The position numbers were made by a program, and so were the translations under genes. Source: Prochlorococcus marinus CUG1417 (GTDB lineage Bacteria > Cyanobacteriota > Cyanobacteriia > PCC-6307 > Cyanobiaceae). From it: a stretch of DNA of 64,000 bases. The stretch lies in the NCBI RefSeq assembly GCF_017695975.1, contig NZ_JAAORN010000001.1, positions 977,666 to 1,041,665 on the forward strand, in the 5' to 3' direction. Below the pieces are notes generated by a model. The model did no database searches. It worked only from the letters and a program-made list of their open reading frames with translations, and was not told where the DNA came from. Of the stretch, positions 1-10,423 are shown in pieces; the first letter of the stretch is position 1; each line of letters starts with the position of its first letter.

Positions 1-929
1 GGCAAAACTGGACTTGGAGTGGCCATACCCCAGTGAAAGCCTTTGCCTGGAGCGTTTGAGGATTTAGCTATTGGGGATCCAATCATTACAGCATCTGCTC
101 CACATGCTAAACATTTACAGATATCTCCGCCAGTAACAATTCCTCCATCACCAATGATAGGAATATAACGACCACTTTCTTTAAAGTAATCATTTCTTGC
201 CGCACTACAATCAGCAATTGCAGTCGCTTGAGGGATTCCAATCCCCAATACTCCTCTTGATGTACAAGCCGCTCCAGGTCCTATCCCAACCATCAATCCT
301 GCGACTCCAGCATCCATAAGAAGTTTTGCAACTTCGTAAGTAACACAATTACCCGCTACGACTGGGACATTCATAGATTGACAGAGATCTTTAATATTTA
401 AGGTTTCCTTACCTTCCATACCAAGATGTTCAGTGGAAACAACTGTTCCTTGAAGAAAAAATAAATCTATTTTGGAATGATTAAGTGTTTCTTTAAACTT
501 AATGGCGGCTTGAGGAGTCCCACTAAAAGCTGCTATACCTCCTCTTTCTTTCACCTCATTTATTCTTTGTACAATCAATCCCTCCTTGACCGGTTCACTG
601 TATATTTTCTGCATTAATGGTACAAAATCATTCTTCCCGACTGATGCTATTTGGTTCAATATTTCATCAGGATTTTCATATCGTGTTTGTATGCCCTCCA
701 TATTAATAACCCCTAGGGACCCTAATTTTGTGAGCTCTACAGCCGTATTGACATCGACAACACTATCCATCGCACTAGCGACTATCGGAACTTCTCTTTT
801 GAAATCACCTATTGACCAGGAAGGATCAGTCAAATCGTAATCGAGTGTTCTATTACCAGGGACTAAAGCTATTTCATCGATGCCAAAAGCCCGTCTGACT
901 TTTTTATTTAAACCAAGTTCAATATTCAC
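1..929 (-). CDS. guaB3: GuaB3-type IMP dehydrogenase-related protein (3' end cut by window edge)
   Basis: The visible 308 residues form a TIM-barrel protein of the IMP dehydrogenase/GMP reductase superfamily. It starts with GTG at 929 (MNIELGLNKKVRRAFG) and runs off the left edge. The phosphate-binding glycine stretch reads IGDGGIVTGGD, and the catalytic-loop segment is GPGAACTSR with the likely nucleophile Cys222. The flap region and C-terminus are outside the window. No CBS (Bateman) domain interrupts the barrel, which fits the GuaB3 subfamily of cyanobacteria and actinobacteria rather than canonical GuaB. Purine nucleotide oxidoreductase activity follows from the family; the exact reaction is not shown here. 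It is divergent from gyrA, with a 179-bp gap that should hold both promoters. Confidence 0.85.
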   Translation of the reverse strand, partial: MNIELGLNKKVRRAFGIDEIALVPGNRTLDYDLTDPSWSIGDFKREVPIVASAMDSVVDVNTAVELTKLGSLGVINMEGIQTRYENPDEILNQIASVGKNDFVPLMQKIYSEPVKEGLIVQRINEVKERGGIAAFSGTPQAAIKFKETLNHSKIDLFFLQGTVVSTEHLGMEGKETLNIKDLCQSMNVPVVAGNCVTYEVAKLLMDAGVAGLMVGIGPGAACTSRGVLGIGIPQATAIADCSAARNDYFKESGRYIPIIGDGGIVTGGDICKCLACGADAVMIGSPIAKSSNAPGKGFHWGMATPSPVL

Positions 930-1108
930 GATAGTTTTCTTTTATTCTGATTAAATTAACAACTAAAGGGGTAATAAGCCAAGGTTTATTCAAAAACAAC
1001 AGGTTTTATTTTGATTTGTGTGTAAATGTGAGTATTTGGGAATTAAATAAATCTTTTTTTTTATTCATTATGACAATCAGCCATTATTATTAAAGAAAGG
1101 ATTTTTGT

Positions 1109-3706
1109 ATGTCTGATATTTTAGATTCCGATAACTCAGGATTAAGCGAAGATAACGATCGAATTATTCAGACTGACCTAAGAAATGAAATGTCTCGTTC
1201 ATACCTTGAGTATGCAATGAGCGTTATAGTTGGTCGTGCTCTTCCAGATGCAAGAGATGGATTAAAACCTGTCCACAGAAGAATTCTTTATGCAATGTAT
1301 GAACTTGGTTTAACTAGCGGTAGACCATACAGAAAATGTGCAAGAGTTGTAGGAGAAGTACTTGGTAAATACCACCCTCATGGCGATACTGCTGTTTATG
1401 ATGCTTTAGTTAGGATGGCCCAGGATTTCTCTATGAGGATGCCACTCATAGATGGCCATGGAAACTTTGGTTCTGTTGATAACGACCCTCCAGCAGCAAT
1501 GAGATATACAGAATCTCGTTTACAGTCTCTTACGGACGAAAGTTTATTAGAGGATATTGAATCTGAAACAGTAGATTTTTCTGATAATTTTGACGGTTCA
1601 CAACAAGAACCAACGGTTTTGCCGGCTAGGATACCTCAATTACTTTTAAATGGTTCATCTGGAATAGCAGTTGGAATGGCAACTAATATTCCACCACATA
1701 ATTTGGGAGAATTAATTAATGGTCTCAAAGCAATAATCAAAAACCCTTCGATTGAAAGTAAGGAACTTTTTGAAATAATCAAAGGTCCTGATTTTCCCAC
1801 TGGAGGACAAATTTTAGGAAGAGATGGGATTAGAGAAACTTTCAAAACTGGAAGAGGTTCAATAACAATGAGAGGTGTTGCAAATATTGAACAAATCAAA
1901 GCTGCTGGTAGGGCAGAGAAAGATGCAGTAATAATTACGGAACTACCTTTTCAAACTAATAAAGCAGCTTTGATAGAGAGAATTGCTGACTTGGTCAATG
2001 ATAAAAAATTAGAAGGAATTTCTGATATTAGAGATGAAAGTGATCGAGATGGAATGAGAATTGTTATCGAACTAAAGAGAGATGCCTATCCACAAGTAGT
2101 TTTAAATAATTTATTTAAGTTAACTCCCCTACAAAATAACTTTAGTGCGAATATTCTAGCTTTGGTAAAAGGAGAACCCACAACTCTTTCACTTCGAAAA
2201 ATGTTAGATGTATTTCTAGATTTTAGGGTTGAGACAATAAGACGAAGAACAGGATTCTTATTAAGAAAGGCAGAAGAAAGGGATCACATTGTAAAGGGAC
2301 TTCTATTAGCCTTAGCTGCTATGGATCAAATTATCAATTTAATAAGATCAGCCAAAGATGTAATTACAGCTCGCGAAAAATTACAAACTGATCATGAGTT
2401 ATCTTCCACGCAGGCAGAGGCAATTTTACAAATGCAGTTAAGAAGATTAACAGCCCTTGAGGCAGATAAAATTAAGGCTGAACATGATGATTTAACTCAA
2501 AAAATAAACCAATATGAGCAAATATTGAATAGTAAAGAAAGAATTTATGAAATTATTCTTGAAGAACTTAATAAAATAGATGAAAAATTTTCTTCTCCAA
2601 GAAAAACAGAAATACTAGATTTAGGTGGTGGTCTAGATGATATTGATCTTATAGCAAATGATAGGTCAGTAGTTTTATTAACTGAAGCTGGTTATTTAAA
2701 AAGGATGCCCGTCAACGAATTTGAATCTACCAGTCGTGGGTCAAGGGGTAAAGCTGGCACAAAGACCCATGGAGATGATGAGGTCAAATTATTCATAAGC
2801 TGTAACGATCATGATACTCTTTTACTTTTCAGTGATAGAGGGGTAGCTTATGCTCTCCCAGCATATAGAGTTCCTATGGGCAGTAGAACAGCAAAGGGTA
2901 CTCCATCAGTTCAACTTCTCCCGATACCACGAGAAGAAAAAATAACTTCATTAGTTGCAGTAGATTCTTTTGATAACGATTTTTATTTATTAATGCTTAC
3001 TAGGGCTGGATTTATAAAAAGAACTTCACTTTCTGCTTTCTCAAAAATTCGCTCAAATGGTTTAATAGCAATTAATCTTGAGGATGGAGACGCCTTAACT
3101 TGGGTCAGATTATCAAAAGAAGGTGATAGTGTTTTAATTGGATCAAGAACAGGAATGGCTATTCATTTCAGATTGGATTTTAATGAATTAAGGCCACTTG
3201 GCAGGACAGCTAGGGGCGTTAAATCCATGAACCTTAGAAAAGGAGACAATCTTGTATCTATGGATGTTTTGACATCTGATTTGGTTGATCAATTAGCAAA
3301 AAGTGGGGATCTTACAAAAGAAAATGATGAAAGTCTTTTAGTTAACTCTTCAGAAGGACCTTGGGTATTAATAGCTAGTGCATTTGGACTAGGAAAGAGA
3401 GTTCCAGTAACTCAATTTAGATTACAAAAAAGAGCAGGGATGGGTTTAAGAGCGATAAAGTTCAGAATTGAAGATGATGTATTAGTTTGTTTGAAAGTCC
3501 TTGGAGAAGGAGAAGAGTTACTTTTTGTTACCGAAAAAGGTGTAATAGTTAGAACAAACGCTGATAAAATTTCACAGCAATCTAGGGCAGCTACTGGAGT
3601 AAAATTACAAAAACTGGACGAGGGAGATCATTTATCAGAAGTAGTATTAGTCCCTCATGAACAAATAAACGAAATAGACAAAATAAGCTCTGAGAGAGAA
3701 AAGTAA
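1109..3706 (+). CDS. gyrA: DNA gyrase/topoisomerase IV subunit A
   Basis: This is the 865-residue breakage-reunion subunit of a type IIA topoisomerase, which together with GyrB introduces negative supercoils. The winged-helix domain carries the catalytic tyrosine at Tyr133 (AAMRYTES). The quinolone-determining stretch is [10 protein letters not shown] (91-98 region), with Thr94 where E. coli GyrA has Ser83. Residues from about 530 form the repeated beta-pinwheel DNA-wrapping domain, long enough for about six blades, so GyrA is favoured over ParC. The GyrA-box is degenerate (around TSRGSRGK, near residue 545). ATG at 1109 is preceded by a purine-rich AAAGAAAGGA. A lycopene cyclase follows 13 bp downstream. 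A ParC-like paralogue role cannot be fully excluded. Confidence 0.88.
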   Translation: MSDILDSDNSGLSEDNDRIIQTDLRNEMSRSYLEYAMSVIVGRALPDARDGLKPVHRRILYAMYELGLTSGRPYRKCARVVGEVLGKYHPHGDTAVYDALVRMAQDFSMRMPLIDGHGNFGSVDNDPPAAMRYTESRLQSLTDESLLEDIESETVDFSDNFDGSQQEPTVLPARIPQLLLNGSSGIAVGMATNIPPHNLGELINGLKAIIKNPSIESKELFEIIKGPDFPTGGQILGRDGIRETFKTGRGSITMRGVANIEQIKAAGRAEKDAVIITELPFQTNKAALIERIADLVNDKKLEGISDIRDESDRDGMRIVIELKRDAYPQVVLNNLFKLTPLQNNFSANILALVKGEPTTLSLRKMLDVFLDFRVETIRRRTGFLLRKAEERDHIVKGLLLALAAMDQIINLIRSAKDVITAREKLQTDHELSSTQAEAILQMQLRRLTALEADKIKAEHDDLTQKINQYEQILNSKERIYEIILEELNKIDEKFSSPRKTEILDLGGGLDDIDLIANDRSVVLLTEAGYLKRMPVNEFESTSRGSRGKAGTKTHGDDEVKLFISCNDHDTLLLFSDRGVAYALPAYRVPMGSRTAKGTPSVQLLPIPREEKITSLVAVDSFDNDFYLLMLTRAGFIKRTSLSAFSKIRSNGLIAINLEDGDALTWVRLSKEGDSVLIGSRTGMAIHFRLDFNELRPLGRTARGVKSMNLRKGDNLVSMDVLTSDLVDQLAKSGDLTKENDESLLVNSSEGPWVLIASAFGLGKRVPVTQFRLQKRAGMGLRAIKFRIEDDVLVCLKVLGEGEELLFVTEKGVIVRTNADKISQQSRAATGVKLQKLDEGDHLSEVVLVPHEQINEIDKISSEREK

Positions 3707-3719
3707 GAACAATTATCAA

Positions 3720-4940
3720 ATGTATAATATGGAAATACTTGATATTTTAATTTTAGGTTCCGGTCCTGCAGCATTATGTTTAGCTTCAGAATTGGCCAAG
3801 CAAAATCTAAAAATTAAGGGAATATCCACTAAATCTCCAACTGAAAAATGGGAGAATACTTATGGTATATGGGCATCAGAGCTAGAGGAATTAGGATTAG
3901 AGTCCTTGTTATCTCACAGATGGAGTAAAACTGTTAGTTTCTTTGGAAACGGGGAAAATAAAAAGGGGGATACTCCCACAAAACATAACTATGATTATGG
4001 TTTAATAAATCAAGAAGCTTTTCAAAATGAACTTTTAAAAAAATGCAGAGGAATTGAATGGTTGAATGAAACTGCAGAAAATATTGTCGAGAAAAACAAA
4101 CTATCTGAGGTAATTTGTCTTTCAGGTCTAAGAATTACGGCTAGGTTAGTGATTGACGCAAGTGGTCATAAAAGTAATTTTGTAAAAAGACCAGTTCAGG
4201 ATGAAATTGCTCAACAAGCTGCTTATGGAATTGTCGGTAAATTTTCATCGCCACCTGTTAATAAAGAACAGTTTGTTCTAATGGATTTTCGTCCAAATCA
4301 TCTGAACAAAGAAGAAAAGTTATCCTCCCCTTCCTTTCTTTATGCAATGGATCTGGGAAATGAAACTTTTTTTGTCGAAGAAACATCCTTAGCTAGTTAT
4401 CCTGCATTATCTCAAGAAAATCTTAAAAAAAGACTTGTTAAAAGACTAAATAGTAAAGGCATCGAGGTATGTGAAATTTTTCATGAAGAGAATTGCCTTT
4501 TCCCAATGAATTTACCCCTCCCATTTAAAAAACAATTTGTACTTGGTTTCGGAGGGTCTGCAAGCATGGTGCATCCGGCCTCAGGATATATGATCGGCTC
4601 TTTATTAAGAAGAGCTCCCCTCCTTGCAGAAAAATTAGCAATCTTTTTAAAAGAACCTCATCTAAGTTCTTTTGAACTAGCAACAAAAGGTTGGGAAATC
4701 CTATGGCCTTACGAGTTAACACAAAGGCACAAACTTTACCAATACGGTCTAAGAAGATTGATGAGTTTTGACGAAAGTAGATTAAGAAGCTTTTTCACGA
4801 ATTTCTTTAAATTAGCAACCAATGAATGGGTAGGTTTTCTTACTAATACACTTCCACTTCCAAAACTAATTTACGTGATGAGTAAGATGTTTATAAATTC
4901 ACCTCTAAAAGTGAAACTAGGAATGCTCAAGTTAAATTAG
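3720..4940 (+). CDS. crtL: Lycopene cyclase (CrtL family)
   Basis: This flavoprotein cyclises the ends of lycopene in carotenoid synthesis, at the membrane. An N-terminal dinucleotide-binding fold is seen (GSGPAALCLASELA, residues 13-26), with plant/cyanobacterial CrtL features further on: YGIWASELEELGL, a second nucleotide-binding segment VIDASGHKS and the motif MVHPASGYMIGSLLRRAP near residue 285. The 406-residue length is typical of CrtL. Prochlorococcus is known to have two CrtL paralogues, a beta-cyclase and a bifunctional epsilon/beta-cyclase. Sequence reading alone does not settle which this is; I lean to the beta form. It lies 13 bp after gyrA, and a second Met at residue 4 is an alternative start. 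It converges with the GH57 gene across 5 bp. Confidence 0.85.
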   Translation: MYNMEILDILILGSGPAALCLASELAKQNLKIKGISTKSPTEKWENTYGIWASELEELGLESLLSHRWSKTVSFFGNGENKKGDTPTKHNYDYGLINQEAFQNELLKKCRGIEWLNETAENIVEKNKLSEVICLSGLRITARLVIDASGHKSNFVKRPVQDEIAQQAAYGIVGKFSSPPVNKEQFVLMDFRPNHLNKEEKLSSPSFLYAMDLGNETFFVEETSLASYPALSQENLKKRLVKRLNSKGIEVCEIFHEENCLFPMNLPLPFKKQFVLGFGGSASMVHPASGYMIGSLLRRAPLLAEKLAIFLKEPHLSSFELATKGWEILWPYELTQRHKLYQYGLRRLMSFDESRLRSFFTNFFKLATNEWVGFLTNTLPLPKLIYVMSKMFINSPLKVKLGMLKLN

Positions 4941-4945
4941 TATTT

Positions 4946-6529
4946 TTATTTTCGCCAATCATCAATATTAATATTTGGGAAGACTTTATCCTCTTCTTCA
5001 ATATCTTCAAGAAATTTTAAATTAATATTAGATTGATTTTTGATCATTTCAATCAATTTCCAGAACCTGAATAAGTGTCTTTCTATTCTCTCTTTTGCGA
5101 GCTCAGTTGTGGTTCCAGCTCTTAGAATAAAACTCCAATCAGAAGACTCAGAGAGAAGTAATTCTCTTGCGGCTTGTTTAAAAAGTCTTGGAGATAAGTC
5201 ATTATTAAAATTTTTTAAGCACAAATTAACAAAGGTTGAGCCTGCCTTTGTGATTTCTGGAACGATCCATGCATTTGCATCATTAATCCAGTAATTATGG
5301 TAACCACCTTGCCCCCAGCTTGATGGCGATGGGTCACAAATCTGAAGATTTGGTTTTTGCATTAAGAATTCTTTTAAATTTGTAAGCTTAATTGAATATT
5401 TTCTAGAGTTCTTTAATATATTTTCAATAAAAAAAGGTCCTTCATACCACCAATGACCAAATAACTCTGCATCAAATGGAGCTACCAATAAAGGGTTAAA
5501 GGAAGAGGATAAAGTCAATTTTTCTAGTTGTTTGGATCTCGCCAGAAGATAGGCATCAGCATGTTCTGACGCCTTATTTTTGGCTTCATTTTCAAGGTAA
5601 AACTCTTTTTTCCCTAAAGAAATATTTTCATCTGTAATCTTATGAAACTTTAAACCCAAAGGTCTTTTTGTTGAAATACCTTTCTTTTGGAGACTTGAGA
5701 GAGGCAATTCCCACCCCAAATCTTTATGATATTCCCTGTAGACTTTATTGCCCGGAAATCCATCCTTAGCAGACCAAACGGGCAGGGTTGACTCACTGTC
5801 TCTCCCGAAAAAAGCCACTCCTTTTTTAGAGCATATTGGAGCATATACACCATATCTAGGCCTTGGCGTGGAATTTAGAATACCGTGCCCGTCTAAGATT
5901 GTATATCTAATTCCAGAATTAAATAATATTTCATCTAAGCCCTCATAATATGCGCATTCAGGTAACCAAATACCTAAAGGCTTTGTTTCAAAAATATTTT
6001 CATGGCTCCTAATGGCTGTATTTATTTGTCCTTTAATAGTTTCAGGGTTCTCCCTTAGAATTGGTAAATATCCATGAGTAGCAGCACAAGTGAGAATATC
6101 CAAATTTCCAGAGTTATTTAATAACCTAAACTTCTCAATTAAATTTCCAGAACAATTTTGCCAATATAGATACTTATCATTAAGATTATTCATTAAAAAT
6201 GCAGAGGCATTTTTTTCTTCTATTGGCAGTTCGTTTAGGAAATCATTCCTTGTTTTAATCCAGCTTGGAAAAGTTTCTTGAATTTGCTTGTTATTTAGAA
6301 GTGATAATAATGTTGGAGACAAACTAATAGTAAGTTTTGTATTTTCAGGATTTTCATTTTTGGAAGATTCTATTGATTGAAGTAGTGGTATATAACATTC
6401 TAGAATCGCCTGAAATAACCAATCCTCTTCTAAGGAGTTTTTTTCATTTTTTCTGACATAAGGTAGATGAGCATGTAAAACTATCGCCAACTGACCTAAA
6501 ACATTTCCTTGGGGGTATCGCCCATTCAT
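4946..6529 (-). CDS. Glycoside hydrolase family 57 protein, likely 1,4-alpha-glucan branching type
   Basis: A 527-residue GH57 protein with a C-terminal helical extension (DUF1957-like), as in the GH57 branching enzymes of Thermus and Thermococcus. The N-terminal barrel opens with VLHAHLPYVR. The nucleophile region is GIWLPECAYYEG (Glu), and the general-acid region is APFDAELFGHWWYEG (Asp). Both catalytic residues are present. The role inferred is remodelling of glycogen alpha-1,4/1,6 linkages in the cytoplasm. I chose ATG at 6529 (MNGRYPQG) over an in-frame ATG at 6574: an AAGAG stretch precedes 6529 and the added 15 residues do not resemble the family. It is divergent from leuA. Confidence 0.8.
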   Translation of the reverse strand: MNGRYPQGNVLGQLAIVLHAHLPYVRKNEKNSLEEDWLFQAILECYIPLLQSIESSKNENPENTKLTISLSPTLLSLLNNKQIQETFPSWIKTRNDFLNELPIEEKNASAFLMNNLNDKYLYWQNCSGNLIEKFRLLNNSGNLDILTCAATHGYLPILRENPETIKGQINTAIRSHENIFETKPLGIWLPECAYYEGLDEILFNSGIRYTILDGHGILNSTPRPRYGVYAPICSKKGVAFFGRDSESTLPVWSAKDGFPGNKVYREYHKDLGWELPLSSLQKKGISTKRPLGLKFHKITDENISLGKKEFYLENEAKNKASEHADAYLLARSKQLEKLTLSSSFNPLLVAPFDAELFGHWWYEGPFFIENILKNSRKYSIKLTNLKEFLMQKPNLQICDPSPSSWGQGGYHNYWINDANAWIVPEITKAGSTFVNLCLKNFNNDLSPRLFKQAARELLLSESSDWSFILRAGTTTELAKERIERHLFRFWKLIEMIKNQSNINLKFLEDIEEEDKVFPNINIDDWRK

Positions 6530-6753
6530 ACTCTTATAATTTATGCCTAAAATTCTATAAAAAATCAAAACCAACCTTTTATAAAAGGAAGCTTTGATCC
6601 TAAAAGAATACTTTAATAATTTAAATATTTCATTTTTTTCTTCAGAATTTTAACCAATATTGTTTAAGTTATAAATTTGCATAAAATTTTTTTGAACTAA
6701 ATCTAGTCAATTTTTTTTAATTAGCTTAATATAAGTCTAGATTACTCCATCTC

Positions 6754-8394
6754 ATGTCAAAAGATCCTGGAAGAATTTTGATATTTGATACAACTCTTCG
6801 TGATGGAGAGCAGTCTCCTGGTGCTAGCTTAAATCTTGAAGAAAAACTTGCTATCGCTCATCAATTAGCAAGACTAGGAGTGGATGTTATTGAGGCTGGA
6901 TTCCCTTTCGCAAGTCCAGGAGATTTTAAAGCTGTTAATAAAATTGCCAATGCTGTAGGGAAAGAAAATGGTCCAATAATATGTGGTTTAGCTAGAGCGT
7001 CACAAGGAGATATAAAAGCATGTTATGAAGCAGTAAGTCCAGCTCCTAGGAAAAGAATACATACTTTTATTGCCACAAGTGATATTCATCTTAAACATAA
7101 ACTTAAAAAATCCAGAAAAGATGTTCTTCAAATAGTTCCAGAGATGGTTAATTATGCAAAATCGTTGGTAGATGATATTGAATTTTCTTGTGAAGATGCC
7201 TCAAGGAGTGATCCTGATTTTTTATACGAAGTGATTCAACTAGCAATTTCTGCAGGAGCGACAACAATAAATATCCCTGATACTGTTGGATTTACTACTC
7301 CTAGTGAATTTGGCAAACTAATTGCCGATATAAATATGAATGTTCCAAATATTGACGAGGCGGTAATCTCGGTTCACGGCCATAACGATTTAGGTTTAGC
7401 AGTAGCCAATTTTCTAGAAGCAGTAAAAAATGGAGCGAGACAACTAGAATGTACTATTAATGGAATTGGAGAAAGAGCCGGTAATGCCTCTCTGGAGGAA
7501 TTAGTAATGGCGCTGCACGTTAGGAAAAGTTTTTTTAATAGTTTTTTCAAAAGAAATCCAGATTCACCAACTCCTCTTACGGCTATAAGAACAGAAGAAA
7601 TAACGAAAACCTCTAGACTCGTTTCCAACCTAACTGGGATGACTGTACAACCTAATAAAGCAATTGTGGGAGCCAACGCTTTTGCACATGAGTCAGGCAT
7701 TCATCAGGATGGGGTTTTAAAAAATAGACTAACTTATGAAATTATCGATGCAAAAACTGTTGGGTTGAGTGATAACAAAATATCTTTGGGGAAACTTAGT
7801 GGAAGAAGTGCAGTAAGAGCAAGATTAGAAGAGATGGGATATGACCTGAGTCGAGAAGATTTAAATGATGCTTTTGCTCGTTTCAAAGATTTAGCTGACA
7901 GGAAAAGAGAGATTACTGATCGAGATTTAGAAGCAATCGTTAGTGAACAAGTGCAGCTCCCAGAAGCTAAATTTCAATTAAGTCTTGTACAAGTAAGTTG
8001 CGGTAACGCATCTAAACCTACTGCCACCATTTCGCTTCTAAACACGGAAGATAATACTGAGGATACTGCTGTATCAATAGGGACTGGACCCGTTGATGCT
8101 GTATGCGAGGCTTTAAATAAATTAGCTAAAGTTCCTAATGAATTAATTGAATTTTCTGTCAAGTCGGTAACAGAAGGAATTGACGCTTTGGGCGAAGTAA
8201 CAATAAGAATAAGAAGGGGAAATAAGATATATTCCGGTCATTCTGCGGACACCGATGTAGTAGTTGCTGCTGCCAATGCTTATGTTAATGCCTTAAATAG
8301 ACTTTTATTTTCCGAGAAAAAAAATTCAATTCATCCACAATTTGATAATTTAGAAAATCCTGAGAAAACATTTCTATCTAATCCTGCAAATTAA
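6754..8394 (+). CDS. leuA: 2-isopropylmalate synthase
   Basis: This enzyme condenses acetyl-CoA and 2-oxoisovalerate in the first committed step of leucine synthesis. The N-terminal TIM barrel has the family signature [15 protein letters not shown] (residues 12-26) and the metal-binding [12 protein letters not shown] near residue 210. The middle segment HESGIHQDG is diagnostic of LeuA. The C-terminal third (from about residue 400) is the regulatory domain that gives leucine feedback inhibition in the family. The 546-residue length is usual for the full form. A perfect 12-bp inverted repeat straddles its stop codon. The gene stands alone, with 179 bp upstream to the divergent GH57 gene. Confidence 0.96.
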   Translation: MSKDPGRILIFDTTLRDGEQSPGASLNLEEKLAIAHQLARLGVDVIEAGFPFASPGDFKAVNKIANAVGKENGPIICGLARASQGDIKACYEAVSPAPRKRIHTFIATSDIHLKHKLKKSRKDVLQIVPEMVNYAKSLVDDIEFSCEDASRSDPDFLYEVIQLAISAGATTINIPDTVGFTTPSEFGKLIADINMNVPNIDEAVISVHGHNDLGLAVANFLEAVKNGARQLECTINGIGERAGNASLEELVMALHVRKSFFNSFFKRNPDSPTPLTAIRTEEITKTSRLVSNLTGMTVQPNKAIVGANAFAHESGIHQDGVLKNRLTYEIIDAKTVGLSDNKISLGKLSGRSAVRARLEEMGYDLSREDLNDAFARFKDLADRKREITDRDLEAIVSEQVQLPEAKFQLSLVQVSCGNASKPTATISLLNTEDNTEDTAVSIGTGPVDAVCEALNKLAKVPNELIEFSVKSVTEGIDALGEVTIRIRRGNKIYSGHSADTDVVVAAANAYVNALNRLLFSEKKNSIHPQFDNLENPEKTFLSNPAN

Positions 8395-8410
8395 ATTATT
8401 TCTCAGGATT
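8356..8410. repeat. 12-bp inverted repeat spanning the leuA stop codon
   Basis: AATCCTGAGAAA at 8356-8367 is matched by its exact reverse complement TTTCTCAGGATT at 8399-8410, with 31 nt between. The leuA stop (8392-8394) lies in the loop. There is no T-tract afterwards, so this is not a classical intrinsic terminator. It may be an mRNA 3'-end stabilising or attenuating structure. Confidence 0.5.
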
Positions 8411-8475
8411 ATTAAGTAGTTATAAAAACTGTATCTTAATGGGTTAGATTAATTTAATAGTCTAAGCAGTAAATA

Positions 8476-8868
8476 ATGAGAGAAAGGTTATTAGGATACT
8501 GGGTACTTTCATGGGTTGGATTAGTTAGCAATATAATTGCGCTTCCAATAATCGCATTAATAATAAGTTTTGGGCCTCCACTAAAAGTTGCCAACATAAC
8601 TCTTGCAATTAGCCTTGGATGGCCTGCTGCGATAGTAGGAATTGTTTCTTCAGCAGCCCTTTTAGCAGAAAGAAAATGGGGCGTAACTTTAACTATAGTG
8701 TCTCTTTCAATGGTAATTTCTGGGATGGGTCCGTATTCAGTGGTAAGACTCGTAACACTTCAGGACATTTTTGGAATTGGAGGGTTTACTCTAATAACAA
8801 CAATCCTAAGTACACTAGCTCTTCTATATTGGTGTAATCCAAAGCACCGAAGAAGTATAAGACTATAA
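8476..8868 (+). CDS. Small polytopic membrane protein, unknown function
   Basis: A 130-residue hydrophobic protein with about four membrane helices (approximately residues 8-32, 38-62, 68-86 and 95-118), a short N-terminal polar start (MRERLLGYW) and a basic C-terminal tail (NPKHRRSIRL). By the positive-inside rule the tail is cytoplasmic. I recognise no catalytic motif. It begins 81 bp after leuA and converges with the HD phosphohydrolase gene over 8 bp. Another forward ORF inside it (8619-8837) is a frame shadow. It is probably a conserved cyanobacterial membrane protein. Confidence 0.75.
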   Translation: MRERLLGYWVLSWVGLVSNIIALPIIALIISFGPPLKVANITLAISLGWPAAIVGIVSSAALLAERKWGVTLTIVSLSMVISGMGPYSVVRLVTLQDIFGIGGFTLITTILSTLALLYWCNPKHRRSIRL

Positions 8869-8876
8869 ATTGAAAA

Positions 8877-10349
8877 TCAAGAAAATGTATTATTCTTGAT
8901 AGTTGGATACTGAATTCTTCTATGTCTAATTCTTTTCCAAACATTCAAGAATGCTCTTTTAATTAAGAAAATTTCCCCCTTTGTTAACTCACTTTCATTT
9001 AATTGACCATCTTTCTGACGTGAATAGATAATCTTAGATATGGTTACCAAAGCTTCATTGTCAGAAGCATTAATATTCATAGCTCTTAGTGCTGCTTCAC
9101 ATCCGTCAGCGAGCATCAATATAGCCGTCTCCTTTGATTGCGGAATTGGGCCCTTATATCTAAAATCATTTTCAGCAATATTGATATTTTTCTCTTTGGC
9201 TTTGTGAAAAAAATATCCCATCTTAAGAGTGCCTTGATGTTCTGGGATGAAGTTAGCTATTGGTTTAGGTAGCCTATGTTTTCTTGCATACTTTAATCCT
9301 TCATCAACATGAGCCTGCAAAACATCAGCACTTTTAAATGGATCATCTATTTCATCATGAGGATTCTTTGAACCATCCTGATTCTCAATAAACCAATTTG
9401 GTGCATGTAATTTGCCTACATCATGGTATAGCGCTCCCGTTTTAATTAAATCAATATCACCTCCAATCATTCGTGTAGCTTCCTCTGCTAAACCACATAT
9501 CAATAATGTATGTTCAAAAGTTCCAGGAGCCTCCAGCGACAATCTTCTTATGAGGGGTTTCTCTTTATCCGCTAATTCTAATAATCTTGCTTTAGTTAAT
9601 AGTCCAAATATGGATTCAAAAATAGGGATAAATAAAATTGTAAAAAGCATTACTATTGCTAATAATAAAGAATCGGAAAAAATTTTGCCATTAGCAAAAA
9701 CTAATTCTTGCTTATCAACAAGAGATATTTCATCTTTACCTATCAATATCCATTGACTTAAAAAAGATCCAGCGGGAACAAAAATTGATAATTGTAGTAG
9801 CTGCGCTCTACTTCTTATTCTTCCACCAAGTAGAGATACTACCGAAGCGCCAACTAATGAGATAAAAAATAAATTGTTATTAATAACAATCGCTGGGTCG
9901 GGCCAACTAAGGCTGGCTATTGATACCCAAGCCAAAGCAGTTATGCTGCCCATGGCTTGAGATATTATCAACGCGGGTGGAATAATAATCGATAATGGAC
10001 TTATGGTCGAAGCAAAGACTAATTTCGTTGCCTGTACTGCTAAAAGAAGAGTAACGATCAAAATTATTTGTCTTGAATTAATTGTGGGATTCTCTTTTTT
10101 AGAAACCAATATCAAAATCCCAGTGCTAATTAAGACTTCGGTAAATGTCAAAAGCCAAGAAAAAATATCTGAAAGCTTTAAGGAGGAAATTAAAAGTAAT
10201 TTGTAAGAAGAAACGATTGAAATTAAAATACAAATTAAAAAAATTATAAGGTTATCAATTTTTGAAATTTTATTTGGTTGTTTTATCGGAACTTGACTTC
10301 TACACCATAGATAAAACAATTTTTTTAAGTAAGTTGTAATGTTTTGCAC
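8877..10349 (-). CDS. Membrane HD-domain phosphohydrolase (7TM-HD/PgpH-like)
   Basis: A 490-residue protein with six or seven membrane helices (about residues 28-255) followed by a cytoplasmic HD domain. The metal-binding order is seen: FEHTL (about 280), ALYHDVGKL (about 310), ENQDGSKNPHDEID and a later ADGCEAALRAM segment. These match the PgpH family, which hydrolyses cyclic di-AMP to pApA. The large extracellular domain of Firmicute PgpH (about 700 residues) is absent here. A c-di-AMP synthase gene (cdaA) lies at 35.4 kb, so a c-di-AMP phosphodiesterase role is a reasonable inference. It is divergent from folD; the 74-bp gap holds both start regions. Confidence 0.8.
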   Translation of the reverse strand: MQNITTYLKKLFYLWCRSQVPIKQPNKISKIDNLIIFLICILISIVSSYKLLLISSLKLSDIFSWLLTFTEVLISTGILILVSKKENPTINSRQIILIVTLLLAVQATKLVFASTISPLSIIIPPALIISQAMGSITALAWVSIASLSWPDPAIVINNNLFFISLVGASVVSLLGGRIRSRAQLLQLSIFVPAGSFLSQWILIGKDEISLVDKQELVFANGKIFSDSLLLAIVMLFTILFIPIFESIFGLLTKARLLELADKEKPLIRRLSLEAPGTFEHTLLICGLAEEATRMIGGDIDLIKTGALYHDVGKLHAPNWFIENQDGSKNPHDEIDDPFKSADVLQAHVDEGLKYARKHRLPKPIANFIPEHQGTLKMGYFFHKAKEKNINIAENDFRYKGPIPQSKETAILMLADGCEAALRAMNINASDNEALVTISKIIYSRQKDGQLNESELTKGEIFLIKRAFLNVWKRIRHRRIQYPTIKNNTFS

Positions 10350-10423
10350 AGAATATTAGTTAATCTATTTGAATAATTTAAAATTATAGGCATGCTAGGT
10401 GAAAAAAGGAGTTGTTTTTCTAA

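Noticed and set aside
6530..6574. In-frame upstream ATG giving 15 extra residues for the GH57 protein
   Set aside because: ATG at 6529 has an AAGAG ribosome-binding stretch and the following residues fit the family start; the extra piece is not family-like.
7374..7700. Minus-strand ORF inside leuA
   Set aside because: It is an antisense frame of conserved leuA coding sequence with no supported start or family.
8619..8837. Second forward ORF within the small membrane protein gene
   Set aside because: Out-of-frame shadow rich in Asn and Ser; the 130-residue frame has a clear membrane-helix pattern.
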